From the NCBI RefSeq assembly GCF_963662885.1, contig NZ_OY760055.1:320001-384000 (forward strand): 64,000 bases of DNA, in the 5' to 3' direction. The notes under the pieces are model-generated. The model made no database searches. It was not told the DNA's origin and saw nothing but the letters and a program-made list of their open reading frames with translations. Made by a program: the position numbers and the translations under genes. Of the stretch, positions 1-8,611 are shown piece after piece (position 1 is the first letter of the stretch; every line of letters starts with the position of its first letter). This DNA comes from an uncultured Pseudodesulfovibrio sp. (GTDB lineage: Bacteria > Desulfobacterota > Desulfovibrionia > Desulfovibrionales > Desulfovibrionaceae).

Positions 1-1
1 G

Positions 2-421
2 GTCAAGGGCAAGATGCTCAGCCGGTTCGGGCTCTACCGTACTTTCAACGGTAACGTGGCGGCTAGGCACACGGGACTGGATTTCCGTGCCTGGCTCGGT
101 ACCCCCATCCATGCGGTGGCCGCCGGTAAGGTCGTTCTCATCCGCCATCTCTACTATGCCGGAAACTCTGTCCTTGTCGACCACGGCAATGGATTTTTCA
201 CCATGTATTGCCACCTGTCCAAGACAAAAGTGAAGGAAGGCGATATGGTCGAATCCGGGCAGGTTGTGGGCCTTTCGGGAGCCACCGGGCGCGTAACCGG
301 CGCTCATCTGCATTTGGCCGCTTTCGTGCTCGGCGCAGTGGTCGATCCGGAACCGTTTTTTGTGGGAAATTTTTCGAAAGAAATTAATGAAAAGATAATA
401 AATACAGATAGTAATAAATAG
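2..421 (+). CDS. M23 family metallopeptidase (LytM/DD-endopeptidase type), C-terminal part
   Basis: Zinc peptidase of the envelope that cleaves, or regulates cleavage of, peptidoglycan cross-bridges. The frame is open to the left window edge, so the N-terminus (normally a signal peptide and a coiled-coil or LysM region) is missing. The visible domain carries both zinc motifs: HTGLD (HxxxD) about 25 codons in, and HLH (HxH) in the stretch GAHLHLAA. The spacing of about 80 residues between them is normal for M23. The Lys/Asn-rich tail after the domain is short. All metal ligands are present, so an active enzyme rather than an EnvC-like degenerate factor is likely. The first ATG in frame (14) is almost certainly internal. 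Confidence 0.88.
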   Translation, partial: VKGKMLSRFGLYRTFNGNVAARHTGLDFRAWLGTPIHAVAAGKVVLIRHLYYAGNSVLVDHGNGFFTMYCHLSKTKVKEGDMVESGQVVGLSGATGRVTGAHLHLAAFVLGAVVDPEPFFVGNFSKEINEKIINTDSNK

Positions 422-485
422 CTGTCTGGAATCAGCCGTGGCTTGCCACGGCAGTGCGCCCGCAGAATTGGGCAGGGAGAAAAGG

Positions 486-1103
486 GTGTCCGGAACGGCC
501 TTACAGAGGATTTTGCTGGGAGCGGTCGTGCCCGTGCTCATCTACTACGCCGGACGTGAGGTCGGCGTGCCGCTGGTTGGCGCGGCTCTGGCCGCCATCT
601 GGGGCGTTGGGGTGTCGGTCTGGTGTTTCTTTCGGGATCGCGAGGTGGACGGCTTTTCCGCCATCGGCGCGGCCTACTGTCTGGCCGAGCTGGCAGGGCT
701 GGCGGTTACCCGCAACCCGGACTGGTACCTGTTGTCGCCCATCGTTTCGAACGCGGCCATGGGGTGCGTGTTTCTGGCGTCCATGGCCTGCAGGCGGCCC
801 TTGATCCAACTGCTGGCCGAGCAGAGCGCCGGAAAGGACGCCTTTCCGGCTACCGTTCGCAAGAGCGGCTACTATCGTTCCTTATGGCTTCGGCTGAGCG
901 TGCTCTGGGGCGGGGCGTATTTTTTGCGGGCTTTCGGATTGTGGATCGTCCTCAAGGGCTGGTCCACGGAGGTTTATCTGGCAACCCGGGTGGTTCTCGA
1001 CTGGCCGGTGGTGGCCGCGCTGATCGCCCTGAGTTTCTGGTATCCGAAAATTTATTGGAGACAACGGCTGCATCCTGTAAAAGACAGGATAGATGGAGAA
1101 TAA
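486..1103 (+). CDS. small polytopic membrane protein (VC0807-like)
   Basis: Hydrophobic protein of about 205 residues with five or six predicted membrane segments and a basic C-terminus (KIYWRQRLHPVKDR). It resembles the uncharacterised VC0807-like family; no enzymatic motif is visible. I chose the GTG at 486 because AGGGAG lies six to seven bases upstream, whereas the ATG at 438 has no ribosome binding site and would add an unconserved-looking N-terminal stretch. Its stop codon sits just before the xseB start, so it is probably cotranscribed with xseB, ispA and dxs. Function unknown; the family assignment is from overall pattern only. Confidence 0.6.
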   Translation: MSGTALQRILLGAVVPVLIYYAGREVGVPLVGAALAAIWGVGVSVWCFFRDREVDGFSAIGAAYCLAELAGLAVTRNPDWYLLSPIVSNAAMGCVFLASMACRRPLIQLLAEQSAGKDAFPATVRKSGYYRSLWLRLSVLWGGAYFLRAFGLWIVLKGWSTEVYLATRVVLDWPVVAALIALSFWYPKIYWRQRLHPVKDRIDGE

Positions 1104-1104
1104 T

Positions 1105-1347
1105 ATGGCAACGATTACCTTCGAAGACCGTCTGGATCGGCTCAAGCTCGTGGTCGAGCAATTGGAGCGCGGGGATCTCCCCCTCGAGGAGGGCGTGGCC
1201 CTCTACAAGGAGGGGCTGGAACTGGTCAAGGCATGCGGCAAGCAGTTGGAGACCGCCCGGCACGAGGTCAAGATCGTGTCCGAAGGGCTGGTCCGCGAGT
1301 TTGACGCGCTCGAAGCGCTGACCTCGGAAACGGAGGACGAGCTGTGA
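1105..1347 (+). CDS. xseB: exodeoxyribonuclease VII small subunit
   Basis: Small subunit of exonuclease VII, which with XseA degrades single-stranded DNA to oligonucleotides. The protein of about 80 residues is the usual size, with the family pattern FEDRLDRLKLVVEQLERGDL followed by LEEGVALYKEGLEL, two helices that pack against the large subunit. The ATG at 1105 has GGAG six bases upstream; an in-frame ATG at 1093 is an alternative that would overlap the upstream gene. The stop overlaps the GTG start of ispA (GTGA), suggesting translational coupling. The xseB-ispA-dxs order is common in bacteria. xseA is not in this window. Confidence 0.93.
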   Translation: MATITFEDRLDRLKLVVEQLERGDLPLEEGVALYKEGLELVKACGKQLETARHEVKIVSEGLVREFDALEALTSETEDEL

Positions 1348-2237
1348 CCTTCAAGGAAGATCTGGGCCGCCGTGCGGCCGTGGTGGAAGACTATCTGGTC
1401 ACCTGCCTTCGGGGCAAGGGTGTCCCGGACCGGTTGCTCCAGTCCATGGAGTACTCGCTGCTGGCCGGGGGCAAGCGGTTGCGGCCCGTGCTGGTTCTGT
1501 CCTGGAACGGACTGCTCGGCGGCGAAACGGACAAGGCCATGCCCTTTGCCGCCTCGCTGGAGTGTATCCATACCTATTCGCTGATTCACGATGATCTGCC
1601 CGCCATGGATGATGACGACCTGCGGCGTGGGCGTCCGTCCAATCACAAGCAGTTCGACGAGGCCACGGCCATTCTGGCGGGCGACGGATTGCTGACCGAG
1701 GCGTTCGGGCTGATGGCCGCCGCGTCATTGGACGAAGGACTGCCTGCAGACCGCGTGCTGCGTGCTGTTGCCGTTTTGGCCCAGGCGGCGGGTGCGGGCG
1801 GCATGGTCGGCGGTCAGGCCGTGGATATGGAGTTGACCGGACGAACCGGCGTGCCGCTGGAAGAGCTCAAGAAGATGCACGCCATGAAGACCGGGGCGCT
1901 GCTGACCGCCTCCTGCGAGTGCGGGGCGATTCTGGCCGGGGCCGAGGAAACGGATATCGACAACGCCCGCGAGTTCGGGCGCAAGATCGGCGTGGCTTTC
2001 CAGATCGTTGACGACGTGCTCGACGTGGTCGGCGACACCGCGACCCTGGGTAAGCCCGTGGGCAGCGACGAGGCCATGGGCAAGAGTACTTATCCGTCGC
2101 TTATCGGCCTGGACAAGAGCAAAACCCTGGCTCGGGAGTATGTTGACGAGGCTTTGACGCATTTATCCGGTTATTTCGGAGGGGAACAGGAGTTCCTTTG
2201 GCAATTGGCCCGATACATAGTAGACAGGGTGTATTGA
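1344..2237 (+). CDS. ispA: polyprenyl (geranyl/farnesyl) diphosphate synthase
   Basis: Condenses isopentenyl diphosphate with allylic diphosphates to make geranyl/farnesyl diphosphate, precursor of quinones, undecaprenyl phosphate and heme a. Length of 297 residues is normal. The first Asp-rich motif is DDLPAMDDDD (residues 83-92), followed by RRGRPS; the second is DDVLDVVGD (about 223-231). The lysine of MKTGAL (about 181-186) is also present. GTG start overlapping the xseB stop. It sits directly upstream of dxs, so the first and later steps of the pathway are made from one transcript. Exact chain length (C10 or C15) cannot be fixed from sequence alone; the residues just before the first Asp motif suggest a short-chain enzyme. 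Confidence 0.95.
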   Translation: MTFKEDLGRRAAVVEDYLVTCLRGKGVPDRLLQSMEYSLLAGGKRLRPVLVLSWNGLLGGETDKAMPFAASLECIHTYSLIHDDLPAMDDDDLRRGRPSNHKQFDEATAILAGDGLLTEAFGLMAAASLDEGLPADRVLRAVAVLAQAAGAGGMVGGQAVDMELTGRTGVPLEELKKMHAMKTGALLTASCECGAILAGAEETDIDNAREFGRKIGVAFQIVDDVLDVVGDTATLGKPVGSDEAMGKSTYPSLIGLDKSKTLAREYVDEALTHLSGYFGGEQEFLWQLARYIVDRVY

Positions 2238-2258
2238 TTGCACTAGGATTTCGCTTCC

Positions 2259-4157
2259 ATGATCAAAGACCCCAAACAGACAGCCATCCTGTCCAAAATT
2301 CGTAAGCCCGGCGACGTTCGCGCCCTGGAAGGCGATCAGATCGATACCCTGGCCCAGGAATTGCGCGACATTATCATCAGTCAGGTGTCGGAGCACGGCG
2401 GCCACCTGGCCCCGTCGCTGGGCGTGGTGGAATTGACCCTCGCCCTGTTCCGGTCGTTCGACCTGGAGCACGACAAGCTGGTCTGGGACGTGGGGCATCA
2501 GGCGTACGCCCACAAGCTGCTCACCGGCCGGGTCGATGAGTTCCACACTCTGCGCCAGAAAGGCGGCCTGTCCGGCTTTCCGCGCATGGCCGAGTCTCCT
2601 TACGACCACTTTGGCGTGGGGCACTCGTCCACCTCCATCTCGGCGGCGCTCGGCATGGCCATGGCCCGCGACCTCAAGGGCGAGGACCACGAGGTGGTGG
2701 CGGTCATCGGCGACGGCTCCCTGACAGCGGGGCTGGCCTTCGAGGGACTGAATCAGGCGGGCGACCTGGGCCGCAAGATGGTCGTGGTCCTGAACGACAA
2801 CGAGATGTCCATTTCCAGAAACGTGGGCGCGCTGTCGCAGTTCCTGAGCCGCAAGATGACCACTCCGTTCCTGCAGCGGCTCAAGAGCGACGTGGAAGGG
2901 CTGTTGGCGACCATTCCCAAGATCGGCGACGATCTGGCCGGGTACGCCAAGCGCTACGGCGATTCGGTCAAATCCTTCTTCACGCCGGGCATCCTGTTCG
3001 AGGCCTTCCATTTCACCTACGTAGGTCCCCTGGACGGCCACGACACGGCGACCATGGTCAAGGTCTTCGAAGAGGTGAAGAAGCTGAACAAGCCGGTGCT
3101 GGTTCACGTCATGACCAAAAAGGGCAAGGGCTACGAGCCCGCCGAGTCCGATCCGTCCCACTATCACGGTGTGGGCGAATTCGTCCCCGAGACCGGCCTG
3201 GCCCGCAAATTTTCCGGCATCGGCCTGCCGTCCTACACCGCCATATTCGGGGACACGCTGTGCTCGCTGGCGGCCAAGGACGACAAGATCATCGCCATTA
3301 CCGCAGCCATGCCCGAAGGCACGGGTACGGAGTGTTTTCGCAAGAACTACCCGGAGCGGTTCGTGGATGTGGGCATCTGCGAGCAGCACGCGGTGACCTT
3401 CGCGGCCGGACTGGCCACCCAGGGGTACAAGCCCGCCGTGGCCATCTACTCGACCTTCATGCAGCGGGCTTATGACCAGATCGTGCACGACGTCTGCCTG
3501 CAGAACCTGAACGTGAATTTCTTCCTGGACCGGGGCGGTCTGGTCGGCGCGGACGGAGCCACCCATCACGGGGCCTTCGACATGAGCTACCTGCGCCACA
3601 TCCCGAATCTGGTGGTCATGGCGCCCAAGGACGAGGCCGAGCTGGCCAGGATGATGGCCACGGCCTTCGATTACGACGGCCCCTGCGCGGTCCGCTATCC
3701 GCGCGGCACCGGGGTTGGAGCCAAGGTCTCGGCGCATCCGAAGAAGATCGAAATCGGCAAGGGCGAACTCATGCGCGATGGTGAAGACGCGTTGATCATC
3801 ACCATCGGCTCACGGGTTTACCCGGCGGTGGAAGCGGCCATGGAGCTGGTCGAGGACGGCTTGCATGTGGCGGTGTTCAACACCCGGTTCGTCAAGCCGC
3901 TGCCCGAGGAGCAACTTTTGGAGCTGGCCGCCCGGTTCGATCGAATCCTCCTGGTGGAGGAGAACGCACTGGCCGGTGGGTTCGGCTCGGCCGTGCTGGA
4001 GCTGTTCGCCGCGCACGACGTCATGGATGGCAAGCGTGTCAAACAGCTCGGCATTCCTGACGAGTTCGTGGAGCACGGCTCCCAGAAGGAACTGCGCCAC
4101 ATGCTCGGCATCGACAAGGACGGCATCAAGCGGGCCTTAACGACGCTCTGCAGGTAG
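2259..4157 (+). CDS. dxs: 1-deoxy-D-xylulose-5-phosphate synthase
   Basis: First enzyme of the methylerythritol phosphate route; condenses pyruvate and glyceraldehyde 3-phosphate using thiamine diphosphate. Full length (632 residues). The thiamine diphosphate signature begins with GDGSLTAG (about 151) and ends with NDNEMSIS (about 179), and DVGHQAYAHKLLTGR (about 77-91) matches the family. The transketolase pyrimidine domain holds ICEQHAVTFAAGLA, and the C-terminal transketolase domain ends in the expected place. Together with ispA here and ispH at 13341 the window supports the MEP route. Cytoplasmic; cotranscription with ispA is likely because only 21 bases separate them. Confidence 0.98.
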   Translation: MIKDPKQTAILSKIRKPGDVRALEGDQIDTLAQELRDIIISQVSEHGGHLAPSLGVVELTLALFRSFDLEHDKLVWDVGHQAYAHKLLTGRVDEFHTLRQKGGLSGFPRMAESPYDHFGVGHSSTSISAALGMAMARDLKGEDHEVVAVIGDGSLTAGLAFEGLNQAGDLGRKMVVVLNDNEMSISRNVGALSQFLSRKMTTPFLQRLKSDVEGLLATIPKIGDDLAGYAKRYGDSVKSFFTPGILFEAFHFTYVGPLDGHDTATMVKVFEEVKKLNKPVLVHVMTKKGKGYEPAESDPSHYHGVGEFVPETGLARKFSGIGLPSYTAIFGDTLCSLAAKDDKIIAITAAMPEGTGTECFRKNYPERFVDVGICEQHAVTFAAGLATQGYKPAVAIYSTFMQRAYDQIVHDVCLQNLNVNFFLDRGGLVGADGATHHGAFDMSYLRHIPNLVVMAPKDEAELARMMATAFDYDGPCAVRYPRGTGVGAKVSAHPKKIEIGKGELMRDGEDALIITIGSRVYPAVEAAMELVEDGLHVAVFNTRFVKPLPEEQLLELAARFDRILLVEENALAGGFGSAVLELFAAHDVMDGKRVKQLGIPDEFVEHGSQKELRHMLGIDKDGIKRALTTLCR

Positions 4158-4162
4158 TCCGC

Positions 4163-5062
4163 ATGCCCGCTCGAAATATGATTCCGTGTGGTGCCGGCCT
4201 CGGCACGAGGTTGGGTCGCTTTTTTCGCGGCGTGTCCACCCTGCGCCATTGGATGGGGCTGGGCGGAACCAGGCTGGGCTTCTACATTCCGTACCGCTGG
4301 GCCGGGAGCCTCTCGCCTTTTACCCAGAACGACTGCTACGAATGGCTCAAAGAAGCCTGGGACGCGGATCGCGCACCGTTTGAAGACACGCTTTCCCTGA
4401 TAGAAAAGTATATTGACCGGTTGGCGGATTTCGCTGTCGCTGATCCGGAAAACGTCGACCGGCCGCGTTTCGACCAGAGCTGGTTCCCCGGCCTGGATGG
4501 CGCTGCGGCATACACCATGGTCCGCGAACTATCGCCCGCCCGCATCATCGAGATCGGTTCGGGCCATTCCACGCGGTTCATGGCTCAGGCCATCCGCGAC
4601 GGTGGGCTCTCGACCCGGCTGACGTCCATCGACCCGGTACCGAGGCGGGGCATCGATCACCTCTGCGACGAGGTGGTCCGGACCACGCTGGACAAAGCTG
4701 ACCTCGCTGTCTTCAGGGAGCTTTCAGCCGGTGACATCCTGTTTTTCGACGGCAGCCACATCGGCATGCCCGGTTCGGACGCGGACACCCTGATCAATCG
4801 GGTCCTGCCCGTTCTGGCTCCGGGCGTGCGGGTGCACATCCACGACATCTTCCTGCCCAACGGCTACCCGGACATCTGGGAGTGGCGGGGCTACAACGAG
4901 CAGCTCCTGGCCGCCAGCCTGCTGGCCGGAGGCGACCGCTTCCGGGTCCGCTTCGCCTCGGCCTACGTGCGTCGTTACATGAGCGACTACGTGGCCGGCT
5001 GGCCGATTCCCCTCCCGGACGAGTGCTTCGAAGCCTCCCTCTGGCTCGAAAAAACCGCCTGA
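4163..5062 (+). CDS. class I SAM-dependent methyltransferase, substrate unknown
   Basis: About 300 residues. A Rossmann-fold S-adenosylmethionine site is visible: RIIEIGSGHSTRF (residues 127-139) is motif I with an acidic residue and the GxG turn, and DILFFDGSHIGMPGSD follows at the position of motif IV/post-II, typical of the Methyltransf_24 type of O-methyltransferase acting on sugars or secondary metabolites. The N-terminal 100 residues are family-specific and unrecognised. It starts five bases after dxs, so it is probably the last gene of that transcript, but no functional link to isoprenoids is evident. An alternative start is the ATG at 4178. Substrate not inferable. Confidence 0.75.
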   Translation: MPARNMIPCGAGLGTRLGRFFRGVSTLRHWMGLGGTRLGFYIPYRWAGSLSPFTQNDCYEWLKEAWDADRAPFEDTLSLIEKYIDRLADFAVADPENVDRPRFDQSWFPGLDGAAAYTMVRELSPARIIEIGSGHSTRFMAQAIRDGGLSTRLTSIDPVPRRGIDHLCDEVVRTTLDKADLAVFRELSAGDILFFDGSHIGMPGSDADTLINRVLPVLAPGVRVHIHDIFLPNGYPDIWEWRGYNEQLLAASLLAGGDRFRVRFASAYVRRYMSDYVAGWPIPLPDECFEASLWLEKTA

Positions 5063-5189
5063 TTCCTTCCTTACCACCGGACGCAACTGAAGACGGCCCG
5101 TGCATCAGCACGGCCGATCAAACTCGCACGTCCTCAGGCGAAGCGTGCTACAGAAAGTTCAGGAAAGGAGAGGGGATGGGAAGGCCGAG

Positions 5190-5235
5190 AAGGGGAGAGG
5201 GGCAACCCTTTTCAAAAGAGTTTCCCTCTCCCCTT
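5190..5235. repeat. GA/CT-rich inverted repeat, diverged relative of the palindrome at 26789-26844
   Basis: Arms AAGGGGAGAGGG (5190-5201) and CCCTCTCCCCTT (5224-5235) are perfect complements, and most of the 22 bases between them also pair (CTTTT with AAAAG). It lies in the gap between two convergent genes and is followed by a second hairpin at 5242-5266 that contains the stop codon of the next gene. The same arm composition, including the central run resembling AACCCTTT, recurs at 26789-26844. It may act as a bidirectional terminator, but the arms are not followed by a clear U tract. Confidence 0.75.
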
Positions 5236-5252
5236 CCCCCGGCTGCGGCGCG

Positions 5253-5741
5253 TTAGCGCCCGCAGCACTTCTTATATTTCTTGCCCGAGCCGCAGGGACA
5301 GGGCTCGTTGCGACCGATCTTGGGCTCCTTGCGGATAGGCGGTCCGGCGACCATCTGGCCGTCCACATAGAGCCATTTACCGTCGATGAGATGGAACCGG
5401 CTGCGTTCGCGGTGGTCCTGCTCCTCGCCGTCGATGGCGTATTTGGCGGAGAATTCCACGATGCCCGCCTCGTCGCCTTCCAGGCCGGCCCAGGTGTCGT
5501 GGATGGTCAGGCCCAGCCACTCGGCAGACTCGGCCCACTGGCGCACGGACGCGTCGTCGTGGTCCTTGAGGGCCTCGGGTGCGAGGGTGGCCTTGAGATA
5601 ATCAAGCTCCTTGAGCACGTAGGCGGTATAGCGCGAGCGCATCAGCGCTTCGGCAGTGGGAGCCTGGGCCTCGCCGGAGATATAGGGGCCGCAGCACTGG
5701 GACAGTTCCTGGCCGGACCCGCAGGGGCATTGGTTGGACAT
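5253..5741 (-). CDS. YchJ/UPF0225 family protein with two SEC-C zinc motifs
   Basis: 162 residues. Begins with a SEC-C type motif (CPCGSGQELSQCCGPY) and ends with another (PCPCGSGKKYKKCCGR), enclosing an NTF2-like/YchJ middle domain with the pattern LMRSRYTAYV. SEC-C motifs bind zinc, and in SecA they contact SecB and the ribosome; the role of YchJ proteins is not known. The start ATG at 5741 is followed immediately by the first motif, so the N-terminus is firm. The stop codon falls in the loop of a GC-rich hairpin (5242-5266), which probably ends transcription. It converges with the upstream methyltransferase gene. Confidence 0.88.
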   Translation of the reverse strand: MSNQCPCGSGQELSQCCGPYISGEAQAPTAEALMRSRYTAYVLKELDYLKATLAPEALKDHDDASVRQWAESAEWLGLTIHDTWAGLEGDEAGIVEFSAKYAIDGEEQDHRERSRFHLIDGKWLYVDGQMVAGPPIRKEPKIGRNEPCPCGSGKKYKKCCGR

Positions 5742-5844
5742 GGGTTACCTCGTTTGGTTTTGGTCAGCGGATTGTAGAGAAAACCGCCCGGCTGTCAATG
5801 AGTAAGCGCTTGCCCCGCGTGGCCCGTCATGGCACCCTGCGGCC

Positions 5845-6273
5845 ATGCTGCGTATCACCGAAACCGTTTTCATCCCGTGGGCCGAACTGCGCTTCATCGC
5901 CTGCCGCAGCTCCGGACCGGGAGGACAGCACGTCAACACCGCGGACACGCGGGTGACGCTCCTGTTCGACGTGGAGAGTTCCCCGAGTCTGACACAGTTG
6001 CAGAAGGTCGCCATCAAGGGAAAGCTCAGGCTGCGCATGGACAAGCGCGGCGTGCTGCAAGTGACCAGTCAGAAGTTCCGCAGCCAGAAGACCAACAAGG
6101 ATTCAGCCGTGGAACGGTTTGTCGAGCTGATGCAGTGGGCGCTCAAGCCGGTTATCCCGCGCAAGGAGACCCGCGTGCCCAAATCGGCCAAGCGCAAACG
6201 GCTGGATCGCAAGAAACGCACGGCTCAGCGCAAGCGAGACCGCAAGCTGCCCGATTTCAACGGGGAGTACTAG
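5845..6273 (+). CDS. arfB: peptidyl-tRNA hydrolase ArfB (alternative ribosome rescue)
   Basis: Class I release-factor-like protein that rescues ribosomes stalled without a stop codon by hydrolysing the peptidyl-tRNA. 142 residues, the usual size. It has the catalytic GGQ loop (SSGPGGQHVN, about residues 22-31) and lacks a codon-recognition domain; in its place is a long basic C-terminal tail (KSAKRKRLDRKKRTAQRKRD region) of the kind ArfB inserts into the empty mRNA channel. No strong ribosome binding site is visible before 5845, so the start could be slightly different. Its last four bases overlap the end of the convergent glycosyltransferase gene. Confidence 0.92.
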   Translation: MLRITETVFIPWAELRFIACRSSGPGGQHVNTADTRVTLLFDVESSPSLTQLQKVAIKGKLRLRMDKRGVLQVTSQKFRSQKTNKDSAVERFVELMQWALKPVIPRKETRVPKSAKRKRLDRKKRTAQRKRDRKLPDFNGEY

Positions 6274-7262
6274 CCCTTCCCGAGCGCGGCCCTGAGGTAG
6301 CGTTCGCCCAATTCCATATCCGCATAGGCCTCGGCCAGGTGCAGGTAGAGCACCTTGAGATACTTGGCGTGGATGCGCCTGGCGTCCTTGAGCCGTTGTT
6401 GAACGGTCTCGGGCGTGATGGCGTCCATGGCCTCCAGGAGCGTGGCGGCGCGGTGGTGCGCCCGGTGCTTGGCGTCGATCTCGGCGTTGCCCGCGCGGGC
6501 GATGGCTTCACAACGATCGGGGTCGTCCAGCAACTCGCAGACTTTGCGCACCAGCTCGTCCATGTCGTCGGGTGGATAGGTGACCAGATGCACCCCGTCC
6601 GTGAACAACCTCGACTGGCCGTGGCCGATGTCGGGGGTAACCAGACAGGCGCCGGAAGCCAGGGCTTCGAAGACCCGGAAATTGAGGTCGCCGCGTTCGG
6701 CGATGTTCAGAACCAGACGGGCCTGGGGGAAGAGTTCGCCGAACTCGCCCGTGGTCACATGGAGATTGGGCAGGCGGGCCTTGAGCTCCTTCAGGAATTC
6801 ATAGCGCACCGGCGTGGTCTCGCGGTTCACGTTGCCCACGAAGAGCAGGTCCCACTGCTTGGCCGGTGGCGTTTCCGGCGGCCGCTCGTCACGCAATGGA
6901 TAGGGCGGCAGCCAGATGACCTGATCGCCCGTCAAACGCTGGCGGAATCGGGGCATATGGTCGCGTAGGGACACAGCGGCCAGATCAAAGGCCTGGGCGT
7001 ACATGGGGTACCAGGAGTGGATGTGCGAATCGATGGCGTAAAAGGCCGTCGGACAGGGAAAGGACTCCAGGCCTATGAGCGGCGGCGGGATGGACCGGTC
7101 CGCATAGAGAAGTATGTCGGGTTCGCCGGAGCAGCGCTCGACGATATCCTCCCAGGTCATGACCTCGGGCCCGGCCAGCGGGATGTTGACGATCTCGAAA
7201 CCCGTGTCCCGGGTGTGCTGCGGCCGGAAGTAGTAGCCGCCGATCCAGGCAATCCGTTTCAC
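6270..7262 (-). CDS. CgeB-like/GT4-type glycosyltransferase
   Basis: 330 residues. The second half looks like the nucleotide-sugar binding half of a GT-B glycosyltransferase: LLFVGNVNRETTP, then LNIAERGDLNFRVFEALASGACLVTPD, the EX7E-like element (F-EALASG) seen in CgeB and other family 4 enzymes, and a C-terminal GLTV-like helical region. The N-terminal half (IAWIGGYYF...) is the acceptor domain. It starts four bases after the stop of the kinase/methyltransferase gene, so the two are cotranscribed and may act on the same glycan or glycolipid. No signal peptide. Acceptor and sugar are unknown. Confidence 0.72.
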   Translation of the reverse strand: MKRIAWIGGYYFRPQHTRDTGFEIVNIPLAGPEVMTWEDIVERCSGEPDILLYADRSIPPPLIGLESFPCPTAFYAIDSHIHSWYPMYAQAFDLAAVSLRDHMPRFRQRLTGDQVIWLPPYPLRDERPPETPPAKQWDLLFVGNVNRETTPVRYEFLKELKARLPNLHVTTGEFGELFPQARLVLNIAERGDLNFRVFEALASGACLVTPDIGHGQSRLFTDGVHLVTYPPDDMDELVRKVCELLDDPDRCEAIARAGNAEIDAKHRAHHRAATLLEAMDAITPETVQQRLKDARRIHAKYLKVLYLHLAEAYADMELGERYLRAALGKG

Positions 7263-7265
7263 CGC

Positions 7266-8471
7266 TTAGGACTCCTTGCGGGCCATGTGCAGGATGCGCC
7301 GCGGCCCGATGCACGACTGCGTGCGGTGGGACGGGAGATTGCGTATCAGCTTGAACCCCTGGCGCGTGGCCTCGGCGATGATCACCGGTAACTGGCTTTC
7401 GCCGACCTCCAGAATACATTCGTCGCAGTGGGCGAACATGATCTCGGTGGTCAGCTCGAACTTGCCCGTGCGGTGCAGGACGTTCAGGGCCAGGATGATG
7501 TCGTATTTCTGTTTGAGCGGGGTGGTGATGTCGTAGACCATGAAGTGGCAGTCCGACCCCTTTGCTCTGGCCAGGTAGTTGGACAGATCCACGGCCCCCT
7601 GGTCCATGTCGAGCCCCACTCCGGCCGCCCCCATCTCCTCGGCCTTGAATGTGTAGTAGCCGTGCATGCAGCCGTAGTCGCACAGGGTCTTGCCCTGAAA
7701 ATCGACGCCCAGCTTGAGGATGTTCTGCCAGGCCAGGCCGGACTGGGTGAATCCAGGCACGAGCACGCGGCCCCGGTACTCGATGGTCTGGTAGAAGGGA
7801 TTGAAGGAGCCAGCCTCGGCAATGGCCTTGAAGACCTCGCGGTCCTCTTCGCGGATGCCTGGATGAACCGCGTCCTCATTGGCCTGCGCCCAGCGAATGA
7901 TGTCGTCCGTATCCCCGGTCACTTCGTACCCTTCGAGCACCGGTTCGAGCATCTCGCAAAACGGTGTATTGGGCGGGAGCGGTTTACCTGTCTTGACCGC
8001 TTCCTTGGTCTTGCGCACCCGGCGCAGGGTGAACCGCTGCAGGCGGACTTCCCGTTCCGGATTGAGGTAGAAGGCGCGGACAATCGTGAAGGGCGAGTAA
8101 ATGTCATCCAGGGCGTCCAGAAATGCCTGGTGGATGTGCGGATGGCTGATGCGGCAGCCTTCGAAGACGATGTTGCGGTAGCGGCGTGCTCTCAACTGGG
8201 GGAGAAATATCTTCTTGAAATCGTTGTAGGTGGCCGGTTGGCGAACCGTCTCGATGTCCCCGCCGTACTGGTCGGCCACCTGGTGGGTGAATGAGTCTAG
8301 GCGCAGGAGGTCGTAGCCCAATTCGTCGGCCAGCCTGCGTCCTGCATAGCTTTTGCCCGCAGCGGGCGGCCCCGCGATGATGATGACTTTGGGGCTGAAA
8401 CGGTAGGTTCGTTCCTGTACGGCCTGTGCGCCTGTTTTGACGGCGTCTTTGGGAGTGCACTGCTCTTTCAT
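7266..8471 (-). CDS. fusion of a P-loop kinase domain and a SAM-dependent methyltransferase domain
   Basis: 401 residues from the ATG at 8471; the longer upstream open frame has poor coding character. Residues 27-200 form an AAA/zeta-toxin-like small-molecule kinase with Walker A GPPAAGKS (34-41), a strand-turn motif NIVFEGCRISHP (100-111) and basic lid segments (LRRVRKTKE). Residues 225-401 form a class I methyltransferase with motif I CDYGCMHGYYT (264-274), acidic VGLDMDQG (286-292) and a late DIILALNVLHR (324-334). Such a pairing in one chain suggests sequential phosphorylation and methylation of one substrate. It is followed after three bases by a glycosyltransferase gene. Substrate unknown; could act in surface glycan or cofactor modification. 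Confidence 0.72.
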   Translation of the reverse strand: MKEQCTPKDAVKTGAQAVQERTYRFSPKVIIIAGPPAAGKSYAGRRLADELGYDLLRLDSFTHQVADQYGGDIETVRQPATYNDFKKIFLPQLRARRYRNIVFEGCRISHPHIHQAFLDALDDIYSPFTIVRAFYLNPEREVRLQRFTLRRVRKTKEAVKTGKPLPPNTPFCEMLEPVLEGYEVTGDTDDIIRWAQANEDAVHPGIREEDREVFKAIAEAGSFNPFYQTIEYRGRVLVPGFTQSGLAWQNILKLGVDFQGKTLCDYGCMHGYYTFKAEEMGAAGVGLDMDQGAVDLSNYLARAKGSDCHFMVYDITTPLKQKYDIILALNVLHRTGKFELTTEIMFAHCDECILEVGESQLPVIIAEATRQGFKLIRNLPSHRTQSCIGPRRILHMARKES

Positions 8472-8611
8472 GGATAAACCCAGTGTATTCGATGCGTTGG
8501 AGACCGCGTGATGAGGCGGTCCGTCAGAAAAACGGCGAGCAAAAGGCACGAATTGCCCGTCTGAGAGGAAATTGCACGATACATGCCAAGGGGGCTTGGC
8601 GCGGGGACGGC

